A stretch of DNA of 21,761 bases from a virus: IMG/VR virus record IMGVR_UViG_3300043470_000032, positions 1 through 21,761 of that record; one strand, written 5' to 3'. The notes below the pieces were generated by a model that saw nothing but the letters and a program-made list of their open reading frames with translations, did not search any database and had not been told where the DNA came from. Positions 1 through 5,273 of this stretch are shown here, piece by piece (position 1 is the stretch's first letter; every line of letters starts with the position of its first letter). The translations under genes were made by a program, and so were the position numbers.

Positions 1-74
1 AAGCAAACAAGCACATTGATGCGGCAGTGCGCCCAGGCTGGCCCAACTACAAGCCGGAGATCAAATGTCTATAA
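1..74 (+). CDS. C-terminal end of an unrecognised phage protein (5' truncated by window)
   Basis: The frame whose first full codon is at position 3 is open from the window edge to a TAA at 72-74. It gives about 23 residues that include RPGWPNYKPEIKCL. The start lies outside the window, so the family cannot be assigned. Its last ten bases overlap the start of the next small gene, an arrangement repeated at most junctions downstream. This favours a real gene end over a chance open frame, but the visible part is too short for certainty. Confidence 0.45.
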   Translation, partial: ANKHIDAAVRPGWPNYKPEIKCL

Positions 75-172
75 ACGACCTTACTTTCTTGCACACTGCG
101 TCGGTCTTGATGGGCATGTCAATAACGTTGCTTTTAATTGTAGGCGTTATCTACTGGTGGATAAATAGGTAA
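65..172 (+). CDS. Small single-pass membrane protein, 35 aa
   Basis: This ORF starts at ATG 65, with GGAG at 56-59 five bases upstream. It encodes 35 residues: a short polar N-terminus (MSINDLTFLH), a hydrophobic stretch from about residue 12 to 32 containing LLLIVGVIYWW, and a terminal Asn-Arg. One transmembrane helix is the obvious reading. It overlaps the preceding gene by ten bases, and its TAA shares one base with the next ATG (TAATG), which suggests translational coupling. Small single-helix proteins are common among phage accessory and lysis-related genes, but nothing here identifies a holin or spanin. The function is unknown. The good ribosome binding site and tight junctions support a real gene. 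Confidence 0.6.
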   Translation: MSINDLTFLHTASVLMGMSITLLLIVGVIYWWINR

Positions 173-792
173 TGGCTTTTACAGTTGACATCCCTGACAA
201 GGTTATCGATGCGTCGATTGATTGCTGCAACGCCGGCAACATGGGCAACCGCGGTGATGGTAGCGATGGTTCAAAAGACCAACAGCTTACCGGCATCATT
301 GGCCAGAACATGTTGAACATGGCGCTCGAGCAACCATTGATGAAAGCAGGCGGCGGTTTTGATGGTGGCATTGATGCACACATCTACGACGTCAGCTTTG
401 ACATTAAAACAATGGGCCGCACCGTAACGCCCAGGCTTAACTTTGTAAACAACCTAACCAGGTCACAAGTGAAGTTCAATGTGGATGCCTACTTGTTTGC
501 CAGCGTCAACCGCAATGAAAACAAACTAACGGTATGTGGGTGGCTGCCAAAAATTTTATTCTTGGAACGCGCCAATCTATTTATCAAAGGCGTTGATCGC
601 AAGCGGGAAGACGGCAGCGTCTTTAAGACCAAATCAGACATGTACGAAATTGCAAATTCTGATTTATTCTACGAAGCCAAAAACTGGGAGAAGTTGTTTG
701 CAAGCATTAAACACTTCGCTGAAAATAGAGAGCATCCAAAATACCAAACCATGAAGCAGTGGCTTGCTGATTATGAAAAGGAAGAGCAATGA
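172..792 (+). CDS. Possible PD-(D/E)XK nuclease-fold protein, 206 aa
   Basis: The first residues are followed by a Gly/Asp-rich loop (residues 22-34). Next comes a helix with GIIGQNMLNMALEQ (41-54), then a segment with D64, D68 and the triad D77-I-K79, and then strands around residues 99-125 that include VDAYLFASVN and a GWLPK turn. This order resembles the core of the PD-(D/E)XK restriction-like nuclease fold: a helix, a beta hairpin with D...(D/E)xK, and a further strand with YxxF-type residues. The match is by pattern only. The D68 to D77 spacing is short, so an inactive relative or another fold is possible. It starts in a TAATG junction and ends in an ATGA overlap with the next gene, so it is translated as part of a run of small genes upstream of terminase. 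A role in phage DNA processing or counter-defence is only inferred. Confidence 0.6.
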   Translation: MAFTVDIPDKVIDASIDCCNAGNMGNRGDGSDGSKDQQLTGIIGQNMLNMALEQPLMKAGGGFDGGIDAHIYDVSFDIKTMGRTVTPRLNFVNNLTRSQVKFNVDAYLFASVNRNENKLTVCGWLPKILFLERANLFIKGVDRKREDGSVFKTKSDMYEIANSDLFYEAKNWEKLFASIKHFAENREHPKYQTMKQWLADYEKEEQ

Positions 793-1055
793 AATTTGCA
801 AAAATATTTGAGAGTAAAAAGCTGGGCCAGGTCATCATCATGAAAAAGCAAACCGAGCTTGGCGCGCCCGAGCTACGATTCTTCTTCCAACCTGAAGGCT
901 TTGGAGTGTGTGAGTTTGCAATTGGTTTTAACGACGATGAAGCAACCGAGTCTAGGTTTGAAGAAGCCTACAAAGAGATGACGCCACAAATTGCCTACGA
1001 GATCATTGATGGATACCTCAAGCACATGACAGCACAGGCAGGGGAGAAGCATTGA
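789..1055 (+). CDS. Hypothetical phage protein, 88 aa
   Basis: ATG 789 overlaps the previous stop (ATGA) and follows a purine-rich site, AAGGAAGAG, about five bases upstream. The product has a basic N-terminus (MKFAKIFESKKLG), a central beta-like stretch with APELRFFFQPEGFGVCEFAIGF (split here at residues 26-47), and an acidic helical C-terminus rich in Glu. An internal ATG at 840 could give a 71-residue form beginning MKKQTELG, but it has no comparable binding site. I do not recognise the family. It may act with its neighbours at 172-792 and 1055-1285 because all three are coupled by overlapping start and stop codons. Confidence 0.65.
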   Translation: MKFAKIFESKKLGQVIIMKKQTELGAPELRFFFQPEGFGVCEFAIGFNDDEATESRFEEAYKEMTPQIAYEIIDGYLKHMTAQAGEKH

Positions 1056-1285
1056 TGGATGCAAGGTCAGAGTTCAATCGAATCTTTGGCGACGTAGTAA
1101 TGAGCGACAACGACGCAGCCTGGTACATATTCAAAGCCGGGTGGAATGCGGCCAGGGTATTAGATCAATACGACCACCCATTCCAATGCGTGTGTGTAGC
1201 ATGCAAGCAAAAGCATATGACCATGACCAACCAAACCGAAGCTAGGGGCTGGCGCAAACGTCAGATCCGGGAGATGGAGGATTGA
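1055..1285 (+). CDS. Hypothetical protein with clustered cysteines, 76 aa
   Basis: I chose ATG 1055, which shares one base with the previous TGA (TGATG) and has GGGGAG about ten bases upstream. A TTG at 1052 is in frame but offers no advantage. The first half carries SDNDAAWYIFKAGWNAARVL, a helix often seen in small phage proteins that recognise or modulate other factors. The centre has CVCVACKQKH, with three Cys and one His within ten residues, which could bind a metal. The C-terminus is basic (GWRKRQIREMED). I do not recognise a defined family. It overlaps the next gene through its stop codon. Confidence 0.6.
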   Translation: MDARSEFNRIFGDVVMSDNDAAWYIFKAGWNAARVLDQYDHPFQCVCVACKQKHMTMTNQTEARGWRKRQIREMED

Positions 1286-1515
1286 AATGTCAACAATGTA
1301 CAGACGAAAAAAAGATAAAGCTGGTCGATGGCCAAAGCTGTTGCTCCAACTGTCGCGCCTGGTTAATCGAATGCGAAGCCAGGCATCTGCTTACTTTGCC
1401 ATTGCACAAGCGCAGAGAAGCGTTATTCGAAAGGTTAAAGCCAAGAGGCTCGGCATCCGTGGAGAAACTAAAGGAAAAAATGAATGAAGTCTTTTACGCC
1501 CAGCGAAAGAAGTGA
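1282..1515 (+). CDS. Zinc-ribbon-like small phage protein, TTG start, 77 aa
   Basis: The frame opens at TTG 1282, overlapping the previous TGA (TTGA), with GGGAG at 1269-1273 eight bases upstream. No ATG is available before the conserved part. The start is supported because the second residue onward forms the first zinc knuckle, KCQQC (C3, C6). The second knuckle is CCSNC (C20/C21, C24). It is followed by a helical region, LIECEARHLLTLPLHKRR, and a basic tail. Small phage and prophage proteins with a Cys knuckle followed by an ECEAR helix are common near replication and packaging genes. Their function is not established. A second frame inside it, beginning at ATG 1287, looks like a shadow because it breaks up the Cys pairs. 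Confidence 0.68.
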   Translation: MKCQQCTDEKKIKLVDGQSCCSNCRAWLIECEARHLLTLPLHKRREALFERLKPRGSASVEKLKEKMNEVFYAQRKK

Positions 1516-1657
1516 CGAACGCAAAATGGCTGACGGAATCCTAGGCGCAGTGCGCGAAGGCGACGGTCACATGTTCACCCCATTCGAAATTGATTGGGCA
1601 CTTCAGGTCACCGGTGATATTCCTGTTGCAGAAAACGCAATGTTGAGGGAGAATTAG
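1484..1657 (+). CDS. Small acidic hypothetical protein, 57 aa
   Basis: ATG 1484 lies in another frame inside the end of the zinc-ribbon gene (32-base overlap), with AAGGA at 1471-1475 eight bases upstream. The 57-residue product begins MKSFTPSERSDERKMADG. It has a compact, probably helical core around GHMFTPFEIDWALQVTGDIP and ends at TAG 1655-1657. The composition is mildly acidic, with no Cys and no membrane segment. I do not recognise the family. The ribosome binding site, the overlap style shared with its neighbours and the lack of any other gene in 1516-1657 support it. Confidence 0.6.
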   Translation: MKSFTPSERSDERKMADGILGAVREGDGHMFTPFEIDWALQVTGDIPVAENAMLREN

Positions 1658-1689
1658 CACAGTTTCTTTTTAATCACAAGGGGATAGCC

Positions 1690-1734
1690 ATGCCAGGTAA
1701 AAGCAAAAAGCCACCAAAGCCACCAAAGTATTGA
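1690..1734 (+). CDS. 14-residue basic proline-rich microprotein or leader peptide
   Basis: A strong Shine-Dalgarno site, AAGGGGA at 1678-1684, is followed six bases after the G run by ATG 1690. The reading frame encodes only MPGKSKKPPKPPKY and ends at TGA 1732-1734. The PPK PPK portion comes from two tandem copies of the nonamer CCACCAAAG at 1711-1728. Fourteen residues is very short, but the binding site is among the best in the window and the base composition differs from a random spacer. It could be a true microprotein, or a leader whose Pro-Pro codons slow ribosomes ahead of the HTH gene that starts 25 bases later. I cannot tell which. Confidence 0.45.
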   Translation: MPGKSKKPPKPPKY

Positions 1735-1759
1735 GGTTATGAGTGGCAAGGAGAAAACC

Positions 1760-2005
1760 ATGATCGTAGCAGTCAACGAGTTTGGCTACCGGATAGGCTC
1801 CTCCCACCACAACTGCACGGTGTCTGACGAAGTTATCGACAAGATCCGCGATTTACATGAGGATGACGCCATGAGCTACGGCAAGATTGCCAAGCTCTTG
1901 AACTTATCAAAAAATTTTGTAGCAAAGGTTTGCCGGTATGAACGAAGGGCACAAACACCAGAGCGGTGGAAAAGAGTAAAACAAAATGGCCACAAAGAAA
2001 TCTGA
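1760..2005 (+). CDS. HTH DNA-binding protein upstream of terminase, 81 aa
   Basis: I chose ATG 1760 because AAGGAG at 1748-1753 precedes it by six bases. ATG 1739 is in frame but has no such site. The product contains a short N-terminal strand with GYRIG and HHN, then a three-helix homeodomain-like segment at about residues 23-60. The recognition part is SYGKIAKLLNLSKNFVAKVCRY. A basic end, RRAQTPERWKRVK, follows. Proteins with GxRIGxxHHN followed by an HTH are frequent next to the terminase genes of tailed phages. It could help recognise packaging DNA or regulate the late operon; the sequence does not decide between these. Its last 20 bases overlap the small terminase gene. Confidence 0.75.
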   Translation: MIVAVNEFGYRIGSSHHNCTVSDEVIDKIRDLHEDDAMSYGKIAKLLNLSKNFVAKVCRYERRAQTPERWKRVKQNGHKEI

Positions 2006-2453
2006 ACCTAAAAAAATGGGTAGACCGCCCGAGGCGGTACCAGAAGACATTGCCGAAGAGTTGGTCGAATGGATCAGCCAAGGCAAGACTTTGCGCGAGT
2101 TTTGCCGGATTGAGGGTAAACCCGCATGGCGTACTATTTACGATTGGCAAGTAAAAGATAAGGAGTTTTCCGCACGGATCGCGCACGCGAGGGAGCTTGG
2201 CCATGACGCGATTGCTGAAGAGACTCTCGAGATCATCGACACTTTTCCAATCGAAGTTGTGTCTGACAACGGCAGCCGGCTGGATGCTGGCCATGTGTCC
2301 TGGCTCAAGAACCGGGTCGAGCAGCGCATGAAGCTGCTGGCCAAATGGAACCCCAAGAAGTACGGCGAGAAGGTAGGCGTCGAACACAGCGGCACAGTTG
2401 CCCTCGATACAGCCATCCTGGAGGCCCGTAAGCGTGTCAACCAGCCCGAGTGA
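1986..2453 (+). CDS. terS: Terminase small subunit, 155 aa
   Basis: The protein has the layout of Sf6-type small terminase subunits. A basic N-terminus (MATKKSEPKKMGRPPE) leads into a helix-turn-helix at about residues 20-55, with GKTLREFCRIEGKPAWRTIY as the recognition helix region. Next come helices with FSARIAHARELGHDAIAEE, a short middle section, and a C-terminal oligomerisation segment containing RMKLLAKWNPKKYGEK. That last motif is very typical of this family. Small subunits form rings that bind the packaging site and regulate the ATPase and nuclease of the large subunit. It overlaps both the HTH gene upstream and the large subunit downstream, as expected for a packaging pair. The binding site upstream of ATG 1986 is weak, so coupling to the HTH gene is likely. 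Confidence 0.92.
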   Translation: MATKKSEPKKMGRPPEAVPEDIAEELVEWISQGKTLREFCRIEGKPAWRTIYDWQVKDKEFSARIAHARELGHDAIAEETLEIIDTFPIEVVSDNGSRLDAGHVSWLKNRVEQRMKLLAKWNPKKYGEKVGVEHSGTVALDTAILEARKRVNQPE

Positions 2454-3975
2454 TGTTGCCCTAGCCCAAGATATGGGGAGGTTCTTTGACGACGCCCTGG
2501 GCTTTGTGATGTATGCATTCGATTGGGGCAACGATCCAACCCTGCAAATGGTTGAGCTACGCGAACCCTGGGCATCAAAGTACAACAGCAAGTATGGCCC
2601 GGATGAATGGGCTTGCGAATTTATGGACAGCATTGGCAAGGAAGTGCGCGCCAACGCGTTTGACGGGCAGCAGCCGGTGCCAGCCCAGCGCCACGCCACC
2701 AGTTCTGGCCACGGTATCGGTAAGTCGGCCATTACATCCTGGCTCATCCTATGGATTGCATCGACCAGGCCACACAGCAAAGGCGTCGTGACCGCCAACA
2801 CCAGCGACCAGCTTGGATCTAAAACCTGGGCCGAGCTTGGCAAGTGGAAAAAGAAATGCATTACAGGCCATTGGTTTGAAGTAACCACCGGCAAGGGCGC
2901 GATGCGGATCGTTCACAAAGACTTTCCAGAGTCCTGGCGCTGCGATGCACAAACATGCCGGGAAGAGAACAGCGAAAGCTTTGCGGGTTTGCATGCTGCC
3001 AACTCATCACCGTATTACATTTTTGACGAAGCGTCTGCTGTGCCGGACAAGATTTGGGAAGTGGCCGAGGGTGGATTGACTGACGGCGAACCCTTTTGGT
3101 TTGTGTTTGGCAACCCGACCAGGAACACCGGCCGGTTCTTTGAGTGCTTCAACAAGTTTAGGCACCGCTGGAACACGCAGCAAATTGACAGCCGGTCGGT
3201 GCAGATCACCAACAAAGGCACCATCGATGAGTGGGTAAGTGACTATGGCGAGGACAGTGACTTCGTTCGCGTCCGTGTCAGAGGCATATTTCCACAAGCA
3301 TCAAGCTTGCAGTTCATCCCCAGGAACCTGGTAGATGACGCTATGGATCGCGTGCCGGAGGTCAGCAGTATGTCGGGTAGGACTGCGGTCGTTGGCGTCG
3401 ATGTGGCTCGTTTTGGTGACGATCAGAGTGTGATCCGTACCAGGGTGGGGCGCGATGCTGCCACATTCCCGCCTAAACGATACCGCGGCCTGGATCTGAT
3501 GCAGCTAACCAGCCGGGTTGTTGAGCATGTAAAGCTGCTAAAAGCTGCCAGCTATGGCGTGGTCATTTTTGTAGACGGTGGCGGTGTAGGTGGTGGCGTG
3601 ATCGACCGCCTGCGCCAGCTTAACTATGACGTGATTGAGGTGCAGTTCGGTGGCAAGGCAGATGATCCCAAGAAGTACGCGAACAAGCGGGCAGAGATCT
3701 GGGGCCGTATGCGTGATTGGCTAAAGGGTGGCTGCCTGGCTAAAGACGAAGAGTTGGCCACTGACTTGACCTCGGTTGAGTATGGCTTTAGACCTGACGA
3801 CAGCATCTTGCTCGAGTCCAAAGAAGCAATGAAGCGCCGAGGTATGGCCAGCCCAGATGATGGTGACGCCCTGGCCATGACATTCGCGCAGCCGGTGGCC
3901 GAGTTCATGGGCGGTGAAGACATTCCAAAAACTAAAGCAAAGGCCAGAGACTATGATCCGTACGCTCTTGTATGA
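2434..3975 (+). CDS. terL: Terminase large subunit (packaging ATPase and nuclease), about 513 aa
   Basis: I chose GTG 2434 because GGAGG at 2420-2424 lies nine bases upstream. TTG 2398 is in frame but lacks support. Numbered from this start, the ATPase half shows a Walker A motif SGHGIGKS (residues 91-98) and a Walker B segment YYIFDEAS with D198 and E199. The coupling region FGNPTRNTGRF follows. The C-terminal nuclease half has a RuvC/RNase H-like acidic set: GVDVARFGDD (D323), FVDGGGVGGG (D381) and SPDDGDALAM (D475, D478). These parts make up a complete motor that translocates DNA into the prohead through the portal and cuts it at the end. The gene overlaps the small subunit by 20 bases. 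Its stop codon is followed at once by the first copy of a repeated junction element. Confidence 0.96.
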   Translation: MSTSPSDVALAQDMGRFFDDALGFVMYAFDWGNDPTLQMVELREPWASKYNSKYGPDEWACEFMDSIGKEVRANAFDGQQPVPAQRHATSSGHGIGKSAITSWLILWIASTRPHSKGVVTANTSDQLGSKTWAELGKWKKKCITGHWFEVTTGKGAMRIVHKDFPESWRCDAQTCREENSESFAGLHAANSSPYYIFDEASAVPDKIWEVAEGGLTDGEPFWFVFGNPTRNTGRFFECFNKFRHRWNTQQIDSRSVQITNKGTIDEWVSDYGEDSDFVRVRVRGIFPQASSLQFIPRNLVDDAMDRVPEVSSMSGRTAVVGVDVARFGDDQSVIRTRVGRDAATFPPKRYRGLDLMQLTSRVVEHVKLLKAASYGVVIFVDGGGVGGGVIDRLRQLNYDVIEVQFGGKADDPKKYANKRAEIWGRMRDWLKGGCLAKDEELATDLTSVEYGFRPDDSILLESKEAMKRRGMASPDDGDALAMTFAQPVAEFMGGEDIPKTKAKARDYDPYALV

Positions 3976-4022
3976 GGTGCCCGTATTACCACATCCAGCT
4001 ACTAGATTGCCATCATGCGTGA
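3972..4022 (+). CDS. Candidate 16-codon coupling ORF between terL and the GNAT gene
   Basis: ATG 3972 overlaps the terminase stop (ATGA, 3972-3975). The frame encodes MRCPYYHIQLLDCHHA and ends at TGA 4020-4022, which overlaps the GTG start of the acetyltransferase (GTGA, 4019-4022). Neither this ORF nor the downstream gene has a Shine-Dalgarno site. The geometry suits a stop-restart relay that passes ribosomes from terminase to GNAT. The peptide resembles nothing I know and may have no function of its own. Chance is possible for an ORF this short, but a similar arrangement occurs at 7997-8041. Confidence 0.35.
   Translation: MRCPYYHIQLLDCHHA
3976..4017 (+). repeat. Junction element, copy 1
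   Basis: GGTGCCCGTAT (3976-3986) directly follows the terminase stop. Further similarity to copy 2 follows: CCACAT, then TAGATTGCCATCATG. The distance from GGTG to this ATG is 39 bases in both copies. ATGAGGTG (3972-3979) can pair with the segment around 4008-4016 (eight pairs with one bulged A, including two G-U pairs), which would hide the region of the downstream start. It may be a translational coupling hairpin, a phage regulatory site or a module boundary. Confidence 0.6.
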
Positions 4023-4465
4023 TCAAACAAGTTACTTGCCATGAGTTGGCCGGTGACCCAAAGTTCGCGGGATTGATTGAAGAGTACGCAAACGAGTCAG
4101 CTATTGCTGGAATGCCGCGTCCAAACTATCAGTTCGGGATGTACAGATTAATGGAAGTGGCTGGAGATTTTCATCTCATTGCTGCGTATGTTGATGACGT
4201 GCTGGTTGGATTCTTGTCTTTAGTGATAAATGTTGTGCCGCATTACGGCAAACGTGTTGCTTCGACCGAGTCTTACTTTGTCACTGAATCACATCGCAAA
4301 GGTGGGCCTGGCCTTGACTTGTTGCGTGCAGCCGAATGGATAGCAAAAGCTAACGGGGCTGTTGGTATGTTGGTATGCGCTCCAAAGGGCGGCAAGCTTG
4401 CTAGAGTAATGCCCAGGGCCAAATACAAGCACACCAATGAGGTGTTTTTTAAGGGGTTAGCGTAA
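4019..4465 (+). CDS. GNAT-family N-acetyltransferase, about 148 aa
   Basis: The fold order fits GNAT enzymes. An N-terminal strand and helix (IKQVTCHELAGD) come first, then a helix with EYANESAIAGMP. A central hairpin has HLIAAYVDDVLVGFLSLVIN, and the beta-4 strand is ASTESYFVTE. The acetyl-CoA pyrophosphate region is HRKGGPGLDLLRAAEWIAKANG, and the C-terminal strands are GMLVCAPKGG and TNEVFFKGL. I prefer GTG 4019 because it puts the start at the usual first strand. An in-frame ATG at 3953 would add 22 residues whose DNA is the repeated junction element. No Shine-Dalgarno site precedes either. GNAT genes often sit between terminase and portal genes in this type of phage. The substrate is unknown. 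Confidence 0.87.
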   Translation: MIKQVTCHELAGDPKFAGLIEEYANESAIAGMPRPNYQFGMYRLMEVAGDFHLIAAYVDDVLVGFLSLVINVVPHYGKRVASTESYFVTESHRKGGPGLDLLRAAEWIAKANGAVGMLVCAPKGGKLARVMPRAKYKHTNEVFFKGLA

Positions 4466-4923
4466 TGAATCTAGTGGTTGCCGGTAACCGAATACCAACA
4501 ATGTGCAGCGATGCCATTGCTAGAGTTGCTGTGCTTGAAAGCGTTGCCCGTGAATACCCACAAGAAAGCGTTACGACTCATCACGTTATTCATGGCGGCA
4601 TGTACGCTCGAACAGTTTCACTTAAAGCCGGAGTTATGATCACCGGCGCATTAATAAAAACACCAACAATGCTGGTAATAAACGGTGATGTCACTGTTTT
4701 TGCCGATAACGAATCATTCAGGCTAACGGGCTTTCACGTCATACCGGCAAGCGCAAACCGCAAGCAAGCATTCATTGCTCACGCAGATACTGCAATGACA
4801 ATGATATTTGTTTCGGATGCAACAACGGTGGCGCAAGCAGAGAATGAATTCACTGACGAGGCTGATTCGCTCATGTCTCGCAATGAAGAAGCCAATAACT
4901 TTATCATCATCACAGGAGAATGA
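4465..4923 (+). CDS. Cupin-like conserved phage protein, 152 aa
   Basis: ATG 4465 shares one base with the GNAT stop (TAATG), and AAGGGG lies eight bases upstream. After a short N-terminus with two Cys, the core (about residues 38-110) runs as alternating strands: THHVIHGGMYARTVSLKAG, then MITGALIKTPTMLVINGDVTVF, then FRLTGFHVIPASANRKQAF and MTMIFV. The Gly-turn pattern, the early His pair and the GDVTVF motif are those of a small beta-barrel cupin. The C-terminal tail is acidic. Proteins like this accompany the GNAT gene near terminase in related podoviruses. No reaction is known, and the metal-binding set is incomplete to my eye. It may bind a small molecule or act structurally. Confidence 0.65.
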   Translation: MNLVVAGNRIPTMCSDAIARVAVLESVAREYPQESVTTHHVIHGGMYARTVSLKAGVMITGALIKTPTMLVINGDVTVFADNESFRLTGFHVIPASANRKQAFIAHADTAMTMIFVSDATTVAQAENEFTDEADSLMSRNEEANNFIIITGE

Positions 4924-4924
4924 C

Positions 4925-5272
4925 ATGACAGGAATAACGACAGCAACAGCAATGACGATTATGGCCGCAACAGCCGTGGCTGCTACTGGCTACAGCATTT
5001 ATGCTGGAGAGAAAGCATCAGCAAAACAAAGCGATGCATTGAAGCAGCAACAGTCAGCCCAGGCTGATGCAAAGGATGCAGCAGTTAAGCAACAAGCAAC
5101 GGCCGAATCAAACGTCAATCGAGCTAATGCAAAGACGCCAGATTCTGGGGCTATCTTGAGCGCTGCTGGACAGGCTGCTAAAGGTGGCCCTGCTGGCACT
5201 ATGCTGACAGGCCCAATGGGCGTTAACACGGCTGACCTTAACCTGGGTAAATCCACATTGTTAGGCGGTTAA
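4925..5272 (+). CDS. Small Ala/Gln-rich phage protein upstream of portal, 115 aa
   Basis: I chose ATG 4925, one base after the cupin stop, because CAGGAGAATG supplies a Shine-Dalgarno site. A longer in-frame version from 4808 lies inside the cupin gene and is unlikely. The N-terminus has a hydrophobic helix (TAMTIMAATAVAATGYSIYA, residues 7-26), which could be a membrane or packing segment. A Gln/Lys/Ala-rich, probably coiled-coil stretch follows at residues 30-75. The end is Gly-rich, with TMLTGPMGV and a terminal LGKSTLLGG. Short proteins with this layout and the final K-TLLGG motif are commonly encoded immediately upstream of T7-type portals. They are probably structural, but their exact position in the virion is unknown to me. 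Confidence 0.72.
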   Translation: MTGITTATAMTIMAATAVAATGYSIYAGEKASAKQSDALKQQQSAQADAKDAAVKQQATAESNVNRANAKTPDSGAILSAAGQAAKGGPAGTMLTGPMGVNTADLNLGKSTLLGG

Positions 5273-5273
5273 T

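Noticed and set aside
1287-1487. ATG-initiated frame of 66 codons inside the zinc-ribbon gene
   Set aside because: The TTG frame at 1282 keeps paired Cys knuckles and a familiar helix. The ATG frame gives a featureless Arg/Lys-rich sequence.
1655-1675. T-rich run after the 57-residue gene as a possible terminator
   Set aside because: No stable GC stem precedes the T tract, so there is no support for intrinsic termination.
1833-2894. Long open frame on the minus strand (353 codons) opposite the terminase genes
   Set aside because: It is antisense to clear terS/terL coding sequence, has no ribosome binding site or recognisable domain, and has a composition expected from the complement of biased codons.
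3976-4018. Junction element as a sigma-54 promoter or a tRNA fragment
   Set aside because: The -24/-12 spacing does not fit on either strand, and no cloverleaf or T-loop sequence can be drawn.
3953-4018. ATG 3953 as start of the acetyltransferase gene
   Set aside because: It would add 22 residues encoded by the repeated junction DNA and has no ribosome binding site. GTG 4019 places the start at the normal first strand of the fold. Kept as an alternative only.
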